A stretch of 64,000 nt of DNA from JAOPZW01 sp963764585 (GTDB taxonomy: Bacteria > Actinomycetota > Thermoleophilia > Solirubrobacterales > Solirubrobacteraceae). A program made the translations under genes and the position numbers. The stretch covers positions 558,001-622,000 of the forward strand of contig CAVXTB010000001.1 in NCBI GenBank assembly GCA_963764585.1, read 5' to 3'. Every line of letters begins with the position of its first letter. Within the stretch, counting starts at the first letter, position 1. Shown one piece after another: positions 60,247 through 64,000 of this stretch. The notes below the pieces were generated by a model that was not told the DNA's origin, made no database searches, and saw only the letters and a list, made by a program, of their open reading frames with translations.

Positions 60247-62070
60247 ATGCGCCGCATGCTCCTTCCGGTCCTGGCCGCTGCGCTCCTCGCCGCCCCGGCC
60301 GCCGCACACCAGTCCCCCGCCCCCGTCAAGCAGCCCACCGCGGTGGGCGCCGGCGGGGCCGCCGCCAGCGTCGACCAGCAGGCCACCCGGGCCGCGATCG
60401 GGGTCCTGCGCCAGGGGGGCAACGCGGTCGACGCCGCGGTCGGCGCCGCGTCGGTGCTCGGCGTCGTCGAGCCGTACTCGTGCGGCATCGGCGGCGGCGG
60501 CTTCATGACGGTCTACTCCGCCCGCGACGGCAAGGTCCGCACGATCGACTCGCGCGAGACGGCGCCGGCCGCGATGAACGCCGATTCGTTCAAGGGCCTC
60601 ACGACGTTCGAGTCCCAGCGCGTCAGCGGCATGAGCGTCGGCGTGCCCGGCACGGTGCGCGCGTGGCAGCAGGCGCTCGGCGAGTTCGGGACGTGGCCAC
60701 TGCGCCGGGCGCTCGTGCCCGGGATCGTCGCGGCGCTGCGCGGCTTCACGGTCGACCCGACGTTCTACAACCAGACCGACGAGGCCAAGGCGATCTTCAA
60801 CGACTTCCCCGGCACCGCGGCGCTGTACCTGCAGCCGGACGGGTCACCCAAGCCGGTCGGCACGCTCATCCGCAACCCCGACCTCGCGCGCACGTACGCG
60901 CTCATCGCGCGCAACGGGCCCGACGCCTTCTACACGGGCAAGCTCGCGCAGGCGATCGTCGACACCGTGACGCACCCGCCGCTGCGCACCGGCTCCACGC
61001 GCGACCCGCGCCCGGGCCTCATGACGCTGGCCGACCTCGCCGGCTACAAGGCGATCGACCGCGATCCGACGCGGATCGACTACCGCGGCCTGCAGCTCTA
61101 CGGGATGGGGCCGCCGTCGAGCGGCGGCTCGACCGTCGGCGAGATCCTCAACATCCTCGAGGGCTATCCGATGGCGACGCTCCCGCGCGAGCAGGCGCTG
61201 CACTACTACCTGGAGGCCTCGCGCCTGGCCTACGCCGACCGCGGCGCGTACCTGGACGATCCGGGCTACGTCAGCGTCCCGCTCGAGGAGCTGCTGTCCG
61301 ATCAGTACGCGGCGCAGCGGCGCGACCAGATCAAGGAGACGGCTGCGACGAGCCCCGTCCCGCCGGGCGATCCCGACGCGGCGCCCGACACCAGCGCTTC
61401 GGCCACGCGCGTCGGCTCGACGACGAACCTGACGATCTCCGATCGCTGGGGCAACGTCGTGGACTACACGTTCACGATCGAGCAGACCGGGGGCAACGGC
61501 ATGGTCGTGCCCGGCTACGGCTTCCTGCTCAACAACGAGCTGACCGACTTCAACCTCGACGCCAACGGGATCAGCAGCGGCGCGAACGTCATCGAGCCCG
61601 GCAAGCGCCCGCGCTCGTCGATCGCGCCGACGATCGTGCTGCGTGGCGGCAAGCCGTGGCTCGCTCTGGGCTCGCCGGGCGGTGCGTCGATCATCACGAC
61701 GGTCACGCAGATCCTGCTCGATCGCATCGACTTCGGCATGACCCTCCCCCAGTCGATCGAGGTCCCGCGGCTGAGCCAGCGCAACGCCGCGACGACGCAG
61801 ACCGAGCAGGCGTTCCTGTCCACGCCGGAGGCCGCGGCGCTGACGGCGCGCGGCCAGGTGCTCGCCGTCACCCAGACGCCGCCGTCGGCGCGCGAGATCG
61901 GCGCGGCGACGGGTATCGAGCTCCTCGACCACGGCGCGATGCTCGCGGCGGCCGAGCCGTCGCGGCGCGGCGGCGGCAGCGCGATGGTCGTGCGGCCCGC
62001 GGTCAGCGGTCGAGCGCACGGCGGCCGCGTGCGGGCGCCGCACCCGGCGCGCTCGCACGCTCGGCGTTGA
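60247..62070 (+). CDS. ggt: secreted gamma-glutamyltransferase
   Basis: 607 residues with signal peptide MLLPVLAAALLAAPAAAHQ. The precursor is autocleaved before the catalytic Thr392 in VGSTTNLTISDRWGN, separating large and small subunits. Other signatures: GNAVDAAVGAASVLGVVEPYSCGIGGGGFM near residue 60, GPPSSGGSTVGEILNIL near 295, and PGGASIITTVTQILLD near 478. It transfers or hydrolyses the gamma-glutamyl bond of glutathione or polyglutamate outside the cell. It diverges from lysC across 54 bp. Confidence 0.92.
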   Translation: MRRMLLPVLAAALLAAPAAAHQSPAPVKQPTAVGAGGAAASVDQQATRAAIGVLRQGGNAVDAAVGAASVLGVVEPYSCGIGGGGFMTVYSARDGKVRTIDSRETAPAAMNADSFKGLTTFESQRVSGMSVGVPGTVRAWQQALGEFGTWPLRRALVPGIVAALRGFTVDPTFYNQTDEAKAIFNDFPGTAALYLQPDGSPKPVGTLIRNPDLARTYALIARNGPDAFYTGKLAQAIVDTVTHPPLRTGSTRDPRPGLMTLADLAGYKAIDRDPTRIDYRGLQLYGMGPPSSGGSTVGEILNILEGYPMATLPREQALHYYLEASRLAYADRGAYLDDPGYVSVPLEELLSDQYAAQRRDQIKETAATSPVPPGDPDAAPDTSASATRVGSTTNLTISDRWGNVVDYTFTIEQTGGNGMVVPGYGFLLNNELTDFNLDANGISSGANVIEPGKRPRSSIAPTIVLRGGKPWLALGSPGGASIITTVTQILLDRIDFGMTLPQSIEVPRLSQRNAATTQTEQAFLSTPEAAALTARGQVLAVTQTPPSAREIGAATGIELLDHGAMLAAAEPSRRGGGSAMVVRPAVSGRAHGGRVRAPHPARSHARR

Positions 62071-62111
62071 TACGGATCCGTTATCCGCCGCCGGGCACCG
62101 TTCCCGGCAGC

Positions 62112-63218
62112 ATGGCCGCGGACGGCAGCTTCAGCATGTCGAATGCGGCCGGAGGACCGACGGGTGGAGGCGGCGGCGCGGGACGGGTGGACGTCACCGG
62201 GCAGTTCACATCGCCAACGCAGGTGCACCTCACCGTCACGCTCAGCCAGTGCCTGCTGGGCGACCCGCCCGAAGCGCTGCAGCTCGACGGAAGCCTCGTC
62301 CAGCCCACAGCGCCGCTGCCGACCGTCGCGTGCGGCCACGTCGGTGCGCGGGTGTTCTCGATCACGGTGCGCGGCGGGAGCTGCGCCGACGTGCGCGGCC
62401 TGCTGGCCAAGGTGCTGCGAGCGCGGGACGAGTCGCTCGCACTCGCGAAGGCTGGCCTGACGCTCACGCACGTGCGGCGCCGGAAGCTGCACGGCAGGCG
62501 CGCTTACGGCGTCGGCGCCGAGGGCGGCGGACAAGTCATCGGCTACGTCCGGGTGGGCAACGGGCTGCGGGTCGACCACCGGCTGTACCGGGCGGGCCAG
62601 CAGCTCGTGGTCGCGCCGGGCGCGCCCGCCAGCAACTGCACGGCGGGCTTCGTGCTCGCGCTGCCGCAGCGGCCGCCGGTCGGGCTGACGGCCGGGCATT
62701 GCGCCCACCGCGCCAGCCTGGGCGAGCCGCACACGGTGTTCCGCAGCATCGACGCGGGCGGGCCGCACGTCCTGGGCCACGAGGTCGCCCGCGAGCCGAA
62801 CGGGGTCGACGCGATGGTCTTCTCCGTCAGGCGTGAGGTCCGGCTCCTGCAGCAGATCGAGCGCGGCGACCTGCCGCCGCTGGCCGTCGCCGGCACGGTC
62901 GCCGATGGCGAGCAGACGCCCGGCAAGGCGGTGTGCTTCGCCGGCCGCACCTCGGGCGCCGACCAATGCGGGCGCATCGCGCCGAACAGCCATGCCGATC
63001 CGGGCTTGATCTGCACGGACATCCGCGGTCGCGAGGGCGACAGCGGCGGCCCGGTCTACGAGGACACCGGCTCGCTCGTCACGCGCGCGCTCGGGATCAC
63101 GACCGAGCAGGTCGGCCGCCACCACGTCATGTGCTACACGCCGATCGGGGCGATCCTGCAGGGCTTCGGCGCAACCTTCCCGCCGGGGCCCGAGGTCCCG
63201 AACGGGATCGTCTTCTGA
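62112..63218 (+). CDS. trypsin-like serine protease, N-terminus possibly truncated
   Basis: 368 residues from ATG 62112, which lacks a ribosome site and a signal peptide. Residues about 10-60 look like the second half of a beta-sandwich domain (GRVDVTGQFTSPTQVHLTVT), and in-frame codons upstream of the ATG (IRIRYPPPGTVPG) continue it into the ggt gap. The protease domain is complete: GLTAGHCA with His196, Asp in NGVDAMVFSV, and Ser311 in REGDSGGPVY. It resembles streptogrisin-type S1 proteases that are normally secreted with a prodomain. The missing export signal suggests the 5' part was lost in a deletion behind ggt. Confidence 0.6.
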   Translation: MAADGSFSMSNAAGGPTGGGGGAGRVDVTGQFTSPTQVHLTVTLSQCLLGDPPEALQLDGSLVQPTAPLPTVACGHVGARVFSITVRGGSCADVRGLLAKVLRARDESLALAKAGLTLTHVRRRKLHGRRAYGVGAEGGGQVIGYVRVGNGLRVDHRLYRAGQQLVVAPGAPASNCTAGFVLALPQRPPVGLTAGHCAHRASLGEPHTVFRSIDAGGPHVLGHEVAREPNGVDAMVFSVRREVRLLQQIERGDLPPLAVAGTVADGEQTPGKAVCFAGRTSGADQCGRIAPNSHADPGLICTDIRGREGDSGGPVYEDTGSLVTRALGITTEQVGRHHVMCYTPIGAILQGFGATFPPGPEVPNGIVF

Positions 63219-63219
63219 G

Positions 63220-64000
63220 TCAGGCGCCGTCGAGCGCCGCGGCGAACCGCTGGCCGAGGCCGGCGAGCCGCTGGAGCGGCTCGTTGGCGAAGACGACACG
63301 GACGTGCTGGGGCCCGTTGACCTCGCCCCAGCCGTCCATCGGGGTGGCGGCGACGCGGCCGTGCTCGAGCAGGCGGCCTGAGGCCTCGCGGCCGCTGAGC
63401 CCGAGCGCCGAGACGTCGACGAGCAGCGACCACCCGCCGGCGGCGGGCACCGGGTCGTAGGCCGCGAGCTCGGCGACGACGGCGTCGCGCCTGCGCTGCC
63501 ATTCCGCGACGGCCGCCGCGGCGTCGTCGTCGGGCGTGCGCAGCGCGACGACCGCCGCGCCCTGGGTCAGGCTCACCGGCGTGACGACGTTGAAGAGGTG
63601 CGCGCGCGTGACGTCGCCCATCACGGCGCGCGGGCCGGCCACCCACCCCACACGCCAGCCGATCATGCGCCACTCCTTGGAGACCGAGCCGACGGTGATG
63701 ACGTGGTCGGCGAGGCCGTCGAGCGCGGCCGGGTGCACGATCGGGCGGCCGTCGAAGACGATCCGCTCCATCGCGGCGTTGTAGATGAGCCAGCAGCCGC
63801 GCTCGCGGCAGATCGCGGCGATGGCCTCCCACTCGGTCGCGTCGAGCACCGCGCCCGAGGGCATCGACGGGTTCATCACGAAGAGCGCGCGCGTGCGGTC
63901 GGTGACCGCCGCGTGGAGCGCGTCGAGGTCGAGGCGCCACGCGTTCGCGTGGCGGCGGAACGGCACCGCGACCGGCGTCGCCCCCGCCATGCGGACGCGG
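63220..64000 (-). CDS. PLP-dependent aminotransferase, N-terminus outside window
   Basis: Only the C-terminal 260 residues are visible; the frame runs off the window edge. The class I/II aminotransferase core is clear: LFVMNPSMPSGAVLDATEW, the Schiff-base lysine in TVGSVSKEWRMIGWRVGWVAG, and a C-terminal small domain with an Arg in VRVVFANEPL that usually binds the substrate carboxylate. Substrate cannot be told; relatives include aspartate and aromatic aminotransferases. It converges on the protease with a one-base gap between stop codons. Confidence 0.9.
   Translation of the reverse strand, partial: RVRMAGATPVAVPFRRHANAWRLDLDALHAAVTDRTRALFVMNPSMPSGAVLDATEWEAIAAICRERGCWLIYNAAMERIVFDGRPIVHPAALDGLADHVITVGSVSKEWRMIGWRVGWVAGPRAVMGDVTRAHLFNVVTPVSLTQGAAVVALRTPDDDAAAAVAEWQRRRDAVVAELAAYDPVPAAGGWSLLVDVSALGLSGREASGRLLEHGRVAATPMDGWGEVNGPQHVRVVFANEPLQRLAGLGQRFAAALDGA

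Overview
This is a very GC-rich window with tightly packed genes, many GTG/TTG starts and 1-17 nt overlaps between neighbours. The gene content fits a high-GC Actinomycetota chromosome, most likely class Thermoleophilia (Solirubrobacter/Conexibacter-like): actinobacterial lysC-asd with an internal beta start, sugar ABC operons, MmpL/TetR, secreted proteins with a FecR-like tail, and a CCG-type succinate dehydrogenase. The taxonomic placement is inference from gene content and style; no rRNA is present. I see no rRNA, tRNA, CRISPR, transposase or phage genes. No gene-free stretch exceeds about 250 bp; the longer gaps (5580-5826, 34963-35180, 35412-35592, 40872-41013, 53817-53960) hold palindromic repeats, operators or promoters, described individually.

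Layout. 1-4157: end of a DUF2267 gene, a wrecked substrate-binding/VWA gene carrying a micro-inversion, a membrane coiled-coil protein and a secreted FecR-tailed protein. 4173-7020: a MocR regulator and an MFS transporter separated by a palindromic repeat and candidate MocR operators. 7069-21752 (minus strand): a 13-gene, almost fully overlapping L-rhamnose operon: DeoR regulator, ABC ATPase, two permeases, lipoprotein sugar-binding protein, a fucose/arabinose-isomerase-like protein, RhaM, RhaB, RhaI, RhaEW, LutA, LutB, LutC. Together they can take rhamnose from outside the cell to dihydroxyacetone phosphate plus pyruvate: uptake, anomer interconversion, isomerisation, phosphorylation, aldol cleavage with oxidation of lactaldehyde to lactate, and lactate oxidation. 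A secreted GH3 glycosidase and a TetR regulator diverge from its promoter region.

24952-32071: GAP-family membrane protein, MMPL exporter with its TetR repressor (matching palindromic operators at both genes), a small membrane protein, Lon and Hsp20. 32097-38639: double-DUF427 protein, metallo-beta-lactamase-fold hydrolase, cation/proton antiporter, a second palindromic repeat, a Cys-rich 76-aa protein, L-2-hydroxyglutarate oxidase, NAD(P)-binding and SRPBCC proteins, and a winged-helix protein. 38685-40871: malate and isocitrate dehydrogenases abutting. 41014-49358: long DUF11-repeat secreted protein, TetR/AidB-like acyl-CoA dehydrogenase pair, chemoreceptor, M50 protease with CBS domains. 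49375-53065: SdhA-SdhB-SdhE, a succinate dehydrogenase whose third subunit is a CCG (HdrB-like) protein rather than a membrane cytochrome b. 53073-57853: UppP with an OmpR-type two-component system and a small membrane protein, both transcription units preceded by the same TTTCA direct repeat, then a two-domain VOC protein. 57905-60192: asd and lysC. 60247-64000: gamma-glutamyltransferase, a serine protease lacking a visible signal peptide, and the C-terminal part of an aminotransferase cut by the window edge.
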